From an uncultured Clostridia bacterium (GTDB lineage Bacteria > Bacillota > Clostridia > UMGS1810): a stretch of 64,000 nucleotides of DNA. The notes under the pieces are model-generated. The model searched no databases. It had not been told where the DNA came from and saw nothing but the letters and a program-made list of their open reading frames with translations. This document shows, piece after piece, positions 8,631 to 16,303 of this stretch. The position numbers and the translations under genes were made by a program. Each line of letters opens with the position of its first letter. Within the stretch, counting starts at the first letter, position 1. The stretch is taken from contig CAKSIN010000002.1 of assembly GCA_934463115.1 (NCBI GenBank), positions 138,027-202,026 of the forward strand, in the 5' to 3' direction.

Positions 8631-9479
8631 ATGCAAAAATATCCTATTGGCTTTAATATGAATACAGAAAATATATCTGCAGATGAAGTTACTGAGCCGG
8701 TAATAAATTCACCCGAGCCGAGAAAATCAATTGTTCAGGTATATTTTCAGTCCAGAGACAGGAGCTGGCCGTACTATAACGACCAATTCGATTTAAAGTT
8801 AGGTGACAGCGTTTATGTAGACGGAAAACTTGAGGGCAAACTCGGCAAGGTGATAAATATTAATTATTCCTTTAGGATTAAACTGTCCGACTACAAAAAG
8901 GTTATTGCGCAGGTTGATACCGGTGTTGAGGGAGAATTTCATTTTGTGGGCGCTCACGCTGTCACGTTTGATAAAAATGCAATTAATTATTCAAAAATCA
9001 TCAATTGGTTCAAGGCACCGGAAAATGAGGAGGACTATGTGAGCGGTGATGACGATTCCTGCAGCTTTCCGCTGGATGATTTGTCATCTGTGAATTTTTC
9101 GCAAAGCGCAGTAAGTGCAGGGCATGAATACTTTATAGGTAATTCGGTGATATACGTTGAAATAAACGGCTCACATGGGCACGCGTTGGTTGACGGTAAT
9201 GATTTGCACGAAGTTGAATTTGATTATTCAGACGGTGAAATATCCAATATGAAATGTTCATGTTATTGCATCGGCGCATGCAAACACCAATTTGCGGTAA
9301 TTCTGCAGCTGCGCGAAATAGTTGATTATATTAACGAAAATCATTATAACCAATACAATGATTATTTTGCCGCAATGTCAAAAGTACGTCTTGTACAAAA
9401 TGCGTTGGACAAATCAAAATCCGCCAAGTTTAGCTTTAGACAGGAGAATTTATATGAAGCAGTCAAACCAAAAGCTTAA
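8631..9479 (+). CDS. SWIM zinc-finger domain protein
   Basis: A 282-residue protein with a CxCx(n)CxH zinc motif near its C-terminus (KCSCYCIGACKHQFAV, about residues 206-221). This is the SWIM finger found in DNA- or protein-binding factors. The N-terminal part is not recognised. The start at 8631 is preferred because GGAGG (8618-8622) lies 8 bases upstream; the in-frame ATG at 8616 overlaps that site. It overlaps the WYL gene by 26 bases, so the two form a pair. The 110 bases after res hold no clear terminator, so read-through from the restriction genes is possible. The pair may regulate the island or be a separate unit. Confidence 0.75.
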   Translation: MQKYPIGFNMNTENISADEVTEPVINSPEPRKSIVQVYFQSRDRSWPYYNDQFDLKLGDSVYVDGKLEGKLGKVININYSFRIKLSDYKKVIAQVDTGVEGEFHFVGAHAVTFDKNAINYSKIINWFKAPENEEDYVSGDDDSCSFPLDDLSSVNFSQSAVSAGHEYFIGNSVIYVEINGSHGHALVDGNDLHEVEFDYSDGEISNMKCSCYCIGACKHQFAVILQLREIVDYINENHYNQYNDYFAAMSKVRLVQNALDKSKSAKFSFRQENLYEAVKPKA

Positions 9480-10449
9480 AATGATGTATATTGCCAAAAT
9501 TCTGCTCGAACAAACCGACGAGCAGCACACACTCACTGTGCCGCAGATTATATCCGAACTTTCAAAGCTGGGTATTTCTGCTGAAAGAAAAAGTGTTTAC
9601 GACGACCTTGAATACCTCAGATTGTTCGGACTTGATATATGTTCAAGCAAGACGCGCACAACGAATTACTTTATTGCAAGCCGCGAGTTTGAACTGCCGG
9701 AACTTAAACTGTTGGTCGACAGCGTTCAGTCATCCAAGTTTATTACCCGTAAAAAGAGTATGGAGCTTATTTCGAAAATAGAAAAGCTCACGAGCCGCGA
9801 ATTCGCCAAGCAGCTGCATCGGCAGGTTTTTGTTGCAAACAGGGTAAAAACAGTAAACGAGAGAATATATTATAACGTTGACAAAATTCATGATGCAATT
9901 GCTGAAAATAAACAGATTAAATTCAGATATTTCGATATAGACGTGAACAAGGAAAAGGTGTTTCGCAAAGACGGCGAATATTATCACGAATCGCCCGTTT
10001 CGCTCACGTGGGATGACGAAAACTATTATTTGATTACATACAAGGAAAAATACAACCACTATGTGCATTACAGAGTAGATAAAATGGATTCGATTGAATT
10101 AACCGAAGATGATAGGGTACTGTCCGACAAACCCTTTGATTTGTCGGCATATGCCAAAACCATGTTTCGTATGTTCGGCGGTGATGAAGTCGATGTCAGA
10201 TTGAAATTTGAAAACTCGCTTGTCGGTGTTGTATATGATACTTTCGGCATGGATATTCCGATAATTAAGGATGACGAAAATCATTTTGTATGCGATGTCA
10301 AAGTGGCTGTGAGCCCGCAGTTTTTATCGTGGGTAATAAGTTTTGGACAACAAGCGGAAATTATATCTCCCGATACAGTTATCAGGCGGCTGTATGAATT
10401 AATGACAGACGTACATAGGGTGTATGAAGGCGGGTTGCATGTGCTGTAA
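9454..10449 (+). CDS. WYL-domain transcriptional regulator
   Basis: A 331-residue regulator. An N-terminal winged helix-turn-helix (about residues 8-70, with KSVYDDLEYLRLFG) is followed by a WYL ligand-sensing domain (about 145-235, including PVSLTWDDENYYLITY, where YYL replaces WYL) and the usual C-terminal WCX-like extension. The start is ATG 9454 with AGGAG at 9442-9446. WYL regulators are known repressors or activators of phage-defence loci (for example BrxR and CapW), in some cases sensing nucleic acid. Its place directly downstream of a restriction island fits that role, but no operator was identified. Confidence 0.88.
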   Translation: MKQSNQKLKMMYIAKILLEQTDEQHTLTVPQIISELSKLGISAERKSVYDDLEYLRLFGLDICSSKTRTTNYFIASREFELPELKLLVDSVQSSKFITRKKSMELISKIEKLTSREFAKQLHRQVFVANRVKTVNERIYYNVDKIHDAIAENKQIKFRYFDIDVNKEKVFRKDGEYYHESPVSLTWDDENYYLITYKEKYNHYVHYRVDKMDSIELTEDDRVLSDKPFDLSAYAKTMFRMFGGDEVDVRLKFENSLVGVVYDTFGMDIPIIKDDENHFVCDVKVAVSPQFLSWVISFGQQAEIISPDTVIRRLYELMTDVHRVYEGGLHVL

Positions 10450-10475
10450 AATTTATGTTCCCGATAATCGATAAA

Positions 10476-10506
10476 CGGCTGTAGCAAAGATTTTTTGCTA
10501 CAGCCG
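10476..10506. terminator. Hairpin terminator between convergent genes
   Basis: Perfect 13-bp stem, CGGCTGTAGCAAA (10476-10488) against TTTGCTACAGCCG (10494-10506), with a 5-base loop. It lies between the WYL gene (+) and the small gene on the minus strand and can serve both. The trailing T-run is weak on the + strand. Confidence 0.75.
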
Positions 10507-10521
10507 CAATTATATAATAAC

Positions 10522-10692
10522 CTACCACGTGTCAATCATGCTGTCTACCATTGAACCGATTGTTTTAAACATATTGTGCGTTTTGCATTTGAGTTTTTTG
10601 TGCTGTTTGTCATTAATCGGATCAATCATCATTCCCACAGCCGCCCCGAGCACGGCACCGGCTATTATTCCGCCTGTAAAACCCTTATTCAT
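10522..10692 (-). CDS. Small glycine-rich membrane-associated protein (YtxH-like)
   Basis: A 56-residue protein beginning MNKGFTGGIIAGAVLGAAVG, a glycine zipper-like hydrophobic segment followed by MMIDP and a basic, Lys/His-rich tail. This layout is common in YtxH-type envelope-associated proteins of Firmicutes. ATG 10692 is chosen because AAAGGAG lies about 9 bases upstream; the upstream in-frame ATG at 10701 falls within that site. Function is unknown. Confidence 0.6.
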   Translation of the reverse strand: MNKGFTGGIIAGAVLGAAVGMMIDPINDKQHKKLKCKTHNMFKTIGSMVDSMIDTW

Positions 10693-10777
10693 TTTCTGCA
10701 TCTCCTTTAACATTTTGCGATGAATGTTTGATATTGTTCACCGAAAATATTGTTTGCGTTTTTAAAAATTTTATTCA

Positions 10778-10807
10778 CAAAAAATGCGGCCGGAGAATTC
10801 CGACCGC
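10778..10807 (-). terminator. Rho-independent terminator of the DUF975 gene
   Basis: On the minus strand, GCGGTCGGA pairs with TCCGGCCGC (one mismatch) around a 4-base loop and is followed by a T-run. It starts 9 bases after the stop of the gene at 10817-11461. Confidence 0.75.
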
Positions 10808-10816
10808 GAAAAATTT

Positions 10817-11461
10817 TTAATTATAAAATTCATCATAACTGTTTACATTGTAAACAAACTCACCGTTTTGAATGGCCTGTTCCATAACGCGTTTGCTCCA
10901 GAGAGTGTTTGTTATCAGAACATAGGGCATAACATAGAATATACCAACAATTCCGAATGTTACCGCCGACAAAATTCCCCAACCGATAAAGCTTAGTTCA
11001 AGAACAAAAAGTTCGTATTTTCTGCCGTTCATAAGCCTTTTCGAATGGTTGAGCGCTTCCTGAGCCGGTACCTCCGGATACTTTGCGAGTATGTATGGAG
11101 TAAGTGAATACGAGAATGATTTAACAATACCCGGAATCACCAAAAGCAGCGACCACAGTGTAATGAAAAGCATCATCCATGCATATCCGCCGACACGTCT
11201 CAAATAGTATTTGCCGTCAAAACCCTCTGTAAAAATACTTGTGAATATCGGCGCACGCCCCTCTGCCATGTTAAGGTAAAAGATTGTGAGACCGGCGTAC
11301 AAAGGCGAAAGAAATATCGTCAGAATTCCGCGTGACGGCGCGGAAACAGCACTTGTTACCGCAGTTACAATGAGAGCCGCACGGACTGCCGGCCAGTAAT
11401 TGGACGACAATATTCCCTTTGCCTCTGTTTTGATTTCCAAACGAGAAATTTCAGTTCCCAT
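10817..11461 (-). CDS. DUF975 family integral membrane protein
   Basis: A 214-residue membrane protein. The family pattern is clear: IPGIVKSFSYSLTPYILA, then a segment of the EALNHSKRLMNGRK type, then LSFIGWGILS, with about four to five hydrophobic segments. DUF975 proteins are widespread in Clostridia and have no agreed function. The ATG at 11461 has an AAGGA site about 11 bases upstream, and its own promoter lies at 11501-11529. It is transcribed alone. Confidence 0.85.
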   Translation of the reverse strand: MGTEISRLEIKTEAKGILSSNYWPAVRAALIVTAVTSAVSAPSRGILTIFLSPLYAGLTIFYLNMAEGRAPIFTSIFTEGFDGKYYLRRVGGYAWMMLFITLWSLLLVIPGIVKSFSYSLTPYILAKYPEVPAQEALNHSKRLMNGRKYELFVLELSFIGWGILSAVTFGIVGIFYVMPYVLITNTLWSKRVMEQAIQNGEFVYNVNSYDEFYN

Positions 11462-11500
11462 ATATCATAACATCCTTTCCGTTAATATGTACTTTCGTAC

Positions 11501-11529
11501 AGTATAACATATGAATGCTTCTTTGGCAA
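11501..11529 (-). promoter_or_regulatory. Sigma-A promoter of the DUF975 gene
   Basis: On the minus strand, TTGCCA (11529-11524) is followed by a 17-base spacer and TATACT (11506-11501). The expected start is about 35 bases before the ATG. Confidence 0.6.
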
Positions 11530-11543
11530 GTATTAATACAAAA

Positions 11544-12347
11544 TTATTTTTCCATTGCCTCTTTTTTTAATTTGTTCAAAATCTGCGGGTACAGCTGGCA
11601 TGCCATTCCGCCGTCCACCATAAGCTCGGCACCGGTTACATTCTTTGATTCGTCACTGCCGAAATACCACGCGGCATTGGCTATATCTTCAAAATCCGAT
11701 ATATCGCCGAGCGGAGTCAGTGAGCCGTCCACAATGCGTGTGTCGCCCATCTTAACCCAGCGATCGGTTTTGATTGTTCCCGGCAAAACAACATTGCAGC
11801 GTATTCCAAGAGGTCCCAAATCAACACTGAGTGCCTTGGACATAGCAATAATTCCGCCCTTGGACGCACTGTATGCAACACGGTTCGGAATAGCGCGGTA
11901 TGCTGTGTTAGAGCCGATGAAAACAATCGCGCCTTTTTTGTGTTCCCTCATTCTTAACGCTGCCTGACGGATTATCATAAAATTCCAGACAAGATTTGTT
12001 TCGAACACACGCTGAAATTCTTCAATCGAGCATTCAAAAAGCGGCATTCCCTTTGCGGGATCATTGCCGAATCCCATGTCTGCCGAATTAAGGCACACCG
12101 TTTCAACAAACAAATCCTTTGAGTCTATATCGATAAAAACGTCTTTTACTCTTTGCTCATCACGAATGTCCAAAGCATATCCGTATGCCTTCACACCGTA
12201 TTTTTTTGCAATATCGTCTGCCGCACTTTGCGCACGGTCGCCGCTGCGGCTGGTTATTACAACATTGTATCCCTCTTTGGCGAATCTCTCGGCAATGGCA
12301 AGACCGCTGCCCACCGTTCCGCCTGTTACAAATACCGCTTTATTCAT
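11544..12347 (-). CDS. SDR family NAD(P)-dependent oxidoreductase
   Basis: A 267-residue short-chain dehydrogenase. The nucleotide-binding motif TGGTVGSG is at residues 8-15; catalytic Ser146, Tyr159 and Lys163 fit the S...YxxxK pattern (YSASK). The usual NNAG motif is changed to LNSADMG. The C-terminus GAELMVDGGM is typical of classical SDRs. It lies 15 bases after the enolase-superfamily dehydratase gene and has AGAGGATG upstream of its ATG, so the two form one leftward operon. Together they suggest oxidation and dehydration of a sugar or sugar acid; the substrate cannot be assigned. Confidence 0.88.
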   Translation of the reverse strand: MNKAVFVTGGTVGSGLAIAERFAKEGYNVVITSRSGDRAQSAADDIAKKYGVKAYGYALDIRDEQRVKDVFIDIDSKDLFVETVCLNSADMGFGNDPAKGMPLFECSIEEFQRVFETNLVWNFMIIRQAALRMREHKKGAIVFIGSNTAYRAIPNRVAYSASKGGIIAMSKALSVDLGPLGIRCNVVLPGTIKTDRWVKMGDTRIVDGSLTPLGDISDFEDIANAAWYFGSDESKNVTGAELMVDGGMACQLYPQILNKLKKEAMEK

Positions 12348-12362
12348 TATAATACATCCTCT

Positions 12363-13523
12363 CTAAAAATAGAATTCTGTTTTCGCCGGGCGAATATCTG
12401 TAAGCGCCCCTGTGTAGTGTCTAAGCGTGTGTGGTTTGTACGGGTGCTTTGCGCACTCGTCTTCGTATATCTCAATTCCGAGTCCCGGCTTGTCCGGAAT
12501 TGTCATGTAACCGTCCTTGTACTCCAGCTGTTCATTTACAACGTCTTTGCGCCATTCAACATCGGAGTACATAATTTCCAGTATCGCAAAGTTGGGGCAT
12601 GTTGCTGCAAGCTGGAGTGTCGCGGCATTTGCAACGGGGCCGCTCGGGTTGTGCGGTGCAAAAGGTATGTAGCGGCACTCTGCCTCGGCAGCAATTTTCT
12701 TAAGCTCCATTATTCCGCCTGCATGCGATATATCCGGCTGAATAAAGTCTGCCGCCATGAGGTCAAACATTTTCTTGTAATCCCAGCGTGTATAGAGTCG
12801 TTCCCCTGCCGAAATTGCCACCGGCGATTTGTCGCGTACAGCCTTGAGCGCGTCGAGATTGTCGGGCGGAACGGGTTCTTCAAAGAACATTGGCTTAAAC
12901 TGTTCGAGCTCTTTTGCAATTTTAATACCCGTGGGTATATTGAATCTTCCGTGTCCTTCAATCAGCAGGTCAACATCGTTGCCGACAGCCGAACGTACTT
13001 CGCTCACACATTCAAGCGCGGTGTTTAAATCCTTGTTGGATATTTCCAGATAATTCTTGCCAAACGGATCCCACTTCATAGCAGTAACTCCGCGTTCAAC
13101 AGCAATTTTTGCCTTTTCTCCGAATTCCTTTGGTGTTTTTGCTCCGGCAAACCAGCCGTTTACATATATACGTACCTTGTCATTGACTTTTCCGCCGAGT
13201 AACTGATACACCGGAACACCGAGGTGTTTTCCAAGTATGTCCCAAAGTGCCATTTCCACTGCCGAAAGCGCACTCATGAGCACTGCGCCTCCGCGCCAGT
13301 ATGCGTCGCGGTATATTGCGTGCCAGTGCTTTTCGATATCCAGCGGATTTTGTCCTGTCAGATATTCCTTGATGTGTTCCACGGCACCGATGAGGGCTTT
13401 TTCTTTGTATTCAAGGGTAGCTTCGCCGACTCCGCTTATTCCGCTGTCGGTGTACACCTTGACAAAAACCCAGTTTGTACGGAAACAATCGACCGTAAAG
13501 GTTTTAATGTCTGTAACTTTCAT
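12363..13523 (-). CDS. Mandelate racemase/muconate lactonizing enzyme family protein, sugar-acid dehydratase-like
   Basis: A 386-residue enolase-superfamily enzyme. The N-terminal capping domain is followed by a barrel with metal ligands E189 (IEGHGRF), E215 (FFEEPVPP) and E241 (SAGERLYTRW), plus D264 (QPDISH) and the general base H291 (APHNPSGP); H191 follows the first ligand. This set matches acid-sugar dehydratases of the galactonate or gluconate dehydratase group. It would remove water from an aldonic acid to give a 2-keto-3-deoxy acid. GGAGG precedes the ATG. It is the first gene of an operon with the SDR gene and is divergent from an AraC-type regulator. The exact substrate is not determined. 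Confidence 0.88.
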   Translation of the reverse strand: MKVTDIKTFTVDCFRTNWVFVKVYTDSGISGVGEATLEYKEKALIGAVEHIKEYLTGQNPLDIEKHWHAIYRDAYWRGGAVLMSALSAVEMALWDILGKHLGVPVYQLLGGKVNDKVRIYVNGWFAGAKTPKEFGEKAKIAVERGVTAMKWDPFGKNYLEISNKDLNTALECVSEVRSAVGNDVDLLIEGHGRFNIPTGIKIAKELEQFKPMFFEEPVPPDNLDALKAVRDKSPVAISAGERLYTRWDYKKMFDLMAADFIQPDISHAGGIMELKKIAAEAECRYIPFAPHNPSGPVANAATLQLAATCPNFAILEIMYSDVEWRKDVVNEQLEYKDGYMTIPDKPGLGIEIYEDECAKHPYKPHTLRHYTGALTDIRPAKTEFYF

Positions 13524-13540
13524 AATATCCTCCTAAAAAC

Positions 13541-13599
13541 TTGACATATCGTGTTTATTAATCTATAATAATTGTAATACATAACATGTGTTTTGTCTA
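13541..13599. promoter_or_regulatory. Overlapping face-to-face promoters for the dehydratase operon and the AraC-type regulator
   Basis: Rightward: TTGACA (13541-13546), 17 bases, TATAAT (13564-13569), a full consensus promoter for the regulator. Leftward: TAGACA (13599-13594), 17 bases, TACAAT (13576-13571), for the dehydratase. The two -10 elements are only 1 base apart and the promoters cross each other, so polymerase bound at one should block the other. The regulator could act here. Confidence 0.65.
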
Positions 13600-13651
13600 T
13601 CGTAATCATAACTGTTTTTTTAGAAATCTTAATTTAACACGGGAGTTGTTT

Positions 13652-14440
13652 ATGAAAGAGATTTTTGACGTTAACAAGCTTGAATACTATATATCGTCAA
13701 ACATTTTTGACGGCAGCGTCACTCCGCGGCGAACGGTGGAATATTTCGAAATCGAATTATACACCACATCGGGCAATTCCAGCGTTGTGAATGATAAAAC
13801 AATTGCTCAGAAAAAGGGTAATGTTTTGATTGCAGTTCCCGGTGATGTCCGTTACAGCATAGGCGCGTTTGAATGTTTTTGCGTACATTTTTCATGCACG
13901 GATTCCGAAATATCTTCGCTTTTGTCGGGAATATCGGGAGTGTTTCCGCTGCGCGATACCGAAACGGTACGCTCGCTTTTTGAGGATATGATTACCGCGG
14001 ACAGTATGCCCAAAACCGAAAGGCAGCTTGTCACACAGGGTAAACTGCTTGAACTTGTCGGATGTCTTGCACACGAAAAGAGCGGCATATACACCGGTGC
14101 ATATTCGGCATATACATCAGATATTGCCGCCGTGTGCGAATATGTCAGAAATAATCCGGATGAACATATCACACTCAGTACGCTTGCATCGCAAATAAAC
14201 CTCAGTCCGGGATTCTTTCACTCCGTGTTCAAATCGGTAAAGGGCATAACGCCGTCGGAATACATTATACGCACACGTATCCGGCATGCAAAAAAGCTGC
14301 TTGTAACAAGCGGAATGTCGCTTTCGGATATAGCGGTTGTTTGCGGATTCGGGAGCCAGGGCTACTTTAATTACGTTTTCAAACAGCGTACCGGCACAAC
14401 TCCAAAGCACTACCGCGATGAAAAACGTATTATAATATAG
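13652..14440 (+). CDS. AraC family transcriptional regulator
   Basis: A 262-residue regulator. The N-terminal half is a cupin-like sensing domain. The last 100 residues carry the double helix-turn-helix of the AraC family (HITLSTLASQINLSPGFF; LSDIAVVCGFGSQGYFNYVF; ending RTGTTPKHYRDE). The start at ATG 13652 is set by GGGAG (13641-13645); an upstream in-frame start has no such site. It is divergent from the dehydratase-SDR operon, which it probably controls in response to a sugar or sugar acid. Confidence 0.9.
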   Translation: MKEIFDVNKLEYYISSNIFDGSVTPRRTVEYFEIELYTTSGNSSVVNDKTIAQKKGNVLIAVPGDVRYSIGAFECFCVHFSCTDSEISSLLSGISGVFPLRDTETVRSLFEDMITADSMPKTERQLVTQGKLLELVGCLAHEKSGIYTGAYSAYTSDIAAVCEYVRNNPDEHITLSTLASQINLSPGFFHSVFKSVKGITPSEYIIRTRIRHAKKLLVTSGMSLSDIAVVCGFGSQGYFNYVFKQRTGTTPKHYRDEKRIII

Positions 14441-14474
14441 TATAAAACGGCATATTAAATTTATTTACCCACAA

Positions 14475-14519
14475 TTAACACAAAGTGCCTTTTAGAATTA
14501 ACACTGAATACTTTATACT
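14475..14519 (+). promoter_or_regulatory. pst operon promoter with TTAACA repeats (possible Pho box)
   Basis: TTAACA occurs at 14475-14480 and 14498-14503, 23 bases apart (about two helical turns). A -10 element TATACT follows at 14514-14519, 10 bases later, and no -35 hexamer is present. TTAACA-type direct repeats in place of a -35 are typical of PhoP-activated promoters in Firmicutes, fitting induction at low phosphate. The regulator itself is not in the window. Confidence 0.45.
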
Positions 14520-14565
14520 CATCTTGTAAACAATAAAAGAGAAATTTTAAAGGAGAGTGTTAATT

Positions 14566-15405
14566 ATGAAAAAATTTATTAAGGCAGTTTTACCGGTGTT
14601 AATTGTGGGTATGTTGTTTACGGCATGTTCGTCCACAGACAATACGGGTGACACAGGAAAGAAAAGCGAATCATCGGCAACGGTATCGACCGACGGTTCA
14701 ACATCAATGGAAAAAGTAATCGGATATCTCAGTGAGAGCTATATGGAAGAAAACAAAAACGTGAAGGTTACATATAACCCCACGGGTTCCGGCTCAGGTA
14801 TTCAGGCAGTATCGGAAGGCAGATGCGATATCGGACTTTCGAGCCGTGACCTGAAAGATGATGAAAAGCAAAATCTTGAAGGAACTGTTGTTGCAATAGA
14901 CGGAATCGCAATCGTTGTTAATCCGAAAAACAAAGTGGATGACATCACAATCGACCAGATTTCAAAAATTTACACCGGTGAAATTACAAACTGGAAAGAT
15001 GTCGGCGGAGATGACGCACCGGTAGTCCTGATAGGCAGAGAAGCGGCATCCGGCACAAGAGACGGCTTTGAATCCATTACAGGCACTGCCGAAAAATGTA
15101 AATACAACCAGGAACTCACCTCAACGGGCGATGTAATTCAGACAGTGTCCGGAAACCCCAAAGCGATTGGTTATGCTTCACTTGCGGCTGTAAATGACAG
15201 TGTAAAGGCGGTAAGCGTAGAGGGGGTAAAAGCCAGCGAAAAGAGCATTCAGGACGGCAGCTACAAGATTCAGAGAGACTTTGTACTTGTAACCAAAAAA
15301 GATACGAAATTAAGCGCCGCCGCACAAAAATTCTTTGACTTTGCCACAAGCAAAGAAGCCGATGACCTTATCAAAAAAGCCGGAGCAGTTCCGGTATTGA
15401 GATAG
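14566..15405 (+). CDS. pstS: Phosphate ABC transporter substrate-binding lipoprotein PstS
   Basis: A 279-residue lipoprotein that captures phosphate outside the membrane. The signal peptide ends in a lipobox with Cys21 (LFTAC). Phosphate-binding loops are visible: DGSTSMEK, TGSGSGIQAV, GLSSRDLK and GREAASGTRDGFE. ATG 14566 is used because AAAGGAG (14549-14555) lies 10 bases upstream; a GTG at 14557 overlaps that site. It is the first gene of pstSCAB-phoU. The following gap is only 13 bases. Confidence 0.95.
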   Translation: MKKFIKAVLPVLIVGMLFTACSSTDNTGDTGKKSESSATVSTDGSTSMEKVIGYLSESYMEENKNVKVTYNPTGSGSGIQAVSEGRCDIGLSSRDLKDDEKQNLEGTVVAIDGIAIVVNPKNKVDDITIDQISKIYTGEITNWKDVGGDDAPVVLIGREAASGTRDGFESITGTAEKCKYNQELTSTGDVIQTVSGNPKAIGYASLAAVNDSVKAVSVEGVKASEKSIQDGSYKIQRDFVLVTKKDTKLSAAAQKFFDFATSKEADDLIKKAGAVPVLR

Positions 15406-15418
15406 GACGCTGTATTCT

Positions 15419-16303
15419 ATGAATAAGCTTACGCATAAAACTGCAGAAAGTTTAATGACCGCTGTGTTCACCGTGTGCGGACTTGCAGCACTTGCCTTTG
15501 TGGCTGTTATCACGGTATTTCTGCTTGTTTCGGGAATACCGGCGATAGGCAAGGTGGGTGTGTTCCGCTTTTTGTTCGGTACATTGTGGAGCCCGACGGC
15601 ATCCGAACCAAAGTACGGTATTCTGCCGTTTATCCTGTCGTCGGTTTTTGCGACATTCGGCGCAATACTCATCGGAGTGCCGATAGGACTTATGTGCGCG
15701 GTGTATATTTCAAAGTTTGCACCGCAGCGCCTGGGTTCGGCAGTACGCACGGCCGTTGACCTGCTTGCCGGTGTGCCGTCGGTTGTATACGGCCTTGTGG
15801 GAATGATAATCATTGTTCCCGCAGTTCGTGAAATCTTCGGATTGCCGGACGGCGCAAATCTTTTCTCGGCAATACTTGTGCTTGCGGTAATGATTCTGCC
15901 GTCTGTAATAAGTGTTTCGGAAACGGCGATAAAAGCTGTACCGCGTGAATATGAAGAAGGTTCCCTTGCACTCGGTGCAACAAAAACCGAAACGGTGTTT
16001 AAAGTTGTTCTTCCTGCCGCACGCAGCGGAATACTTGCGTCGGTTGTGCTCGGAATAGGACGTGCCATAGGTGAGGCAATGGCGGTAATGATGGTATCGG
16101 GCAATGCTCCGAATATGCCGAAACTTTTCGGAAGTGTCCGTTTTCTGACAACGGCTGTCGCGTCCGAAATGTCTTATTCATCAGGACTGCACAGACAAAC
16201 ACTTTTTTCAATAGCGCTGGTATTGTTTGTGTTTATCCTTATTATTAATCTTGCACTGAATTATGCATTCAGCGGAAAGCGGGGCGAAAAGAATGGAAAA
16301 TAA
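15419..16303 (+). CDS. pstC: Phosphate ABC transporter permease PstC
   Basis: A 294-residue inner-membrane permease with about six hydrophobic segments and the PstC/PstA signature: AGVPSVVYGLVGM, then EYEEGSLALGATKTETV, the EAA loop that contacts PstB. It forms the phosphate channel with PstA. The ribosome binding site is weak (AGGA about 15 bases upstream), so coupling to pstS translation is likely. It overlaps pstA by 11 bases. Confidence 0.94.
   Translation: MNKLTHKTAESLMTAVFTVCGLAALAFVAVITVFLLVSGIPAIGKVGVFRFLFGTLWSPTASEPKYGILPFILSSVFATFGAILIGVPIGLMCAVYISKFAPQRLGSAVRTAVDLLAGVPSVVYGLVGMIIIVPAVREIFGLPDGANLFSAILVLAVMILPSVISVSETAIKAVPREYEEGSLALGATKTETVFKVVLPAARSGILASVVLGIGRAIGEAMAVMMVSGNAPNMPKLFGSVRFLTTAVASEMSYSSGLHRQTLFSIALVLFVFILIINLALNYAFSGKRGEKNGK

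Noticed and set aside
12153..13028. 291-codon reading frame on the + strand across the SDR and dehydratase genes
   Set aside because: Cys-rich antisense shadow; both minus-strand genes have full family motifs and ribosome binding sites.
15310..16104. 264-codon minus-strand frame opposite pstS-pstC
   Set aside because: Thr/Ala/Pro-rich antisense shadow of a conserved permease gene, no ribosome binding site.
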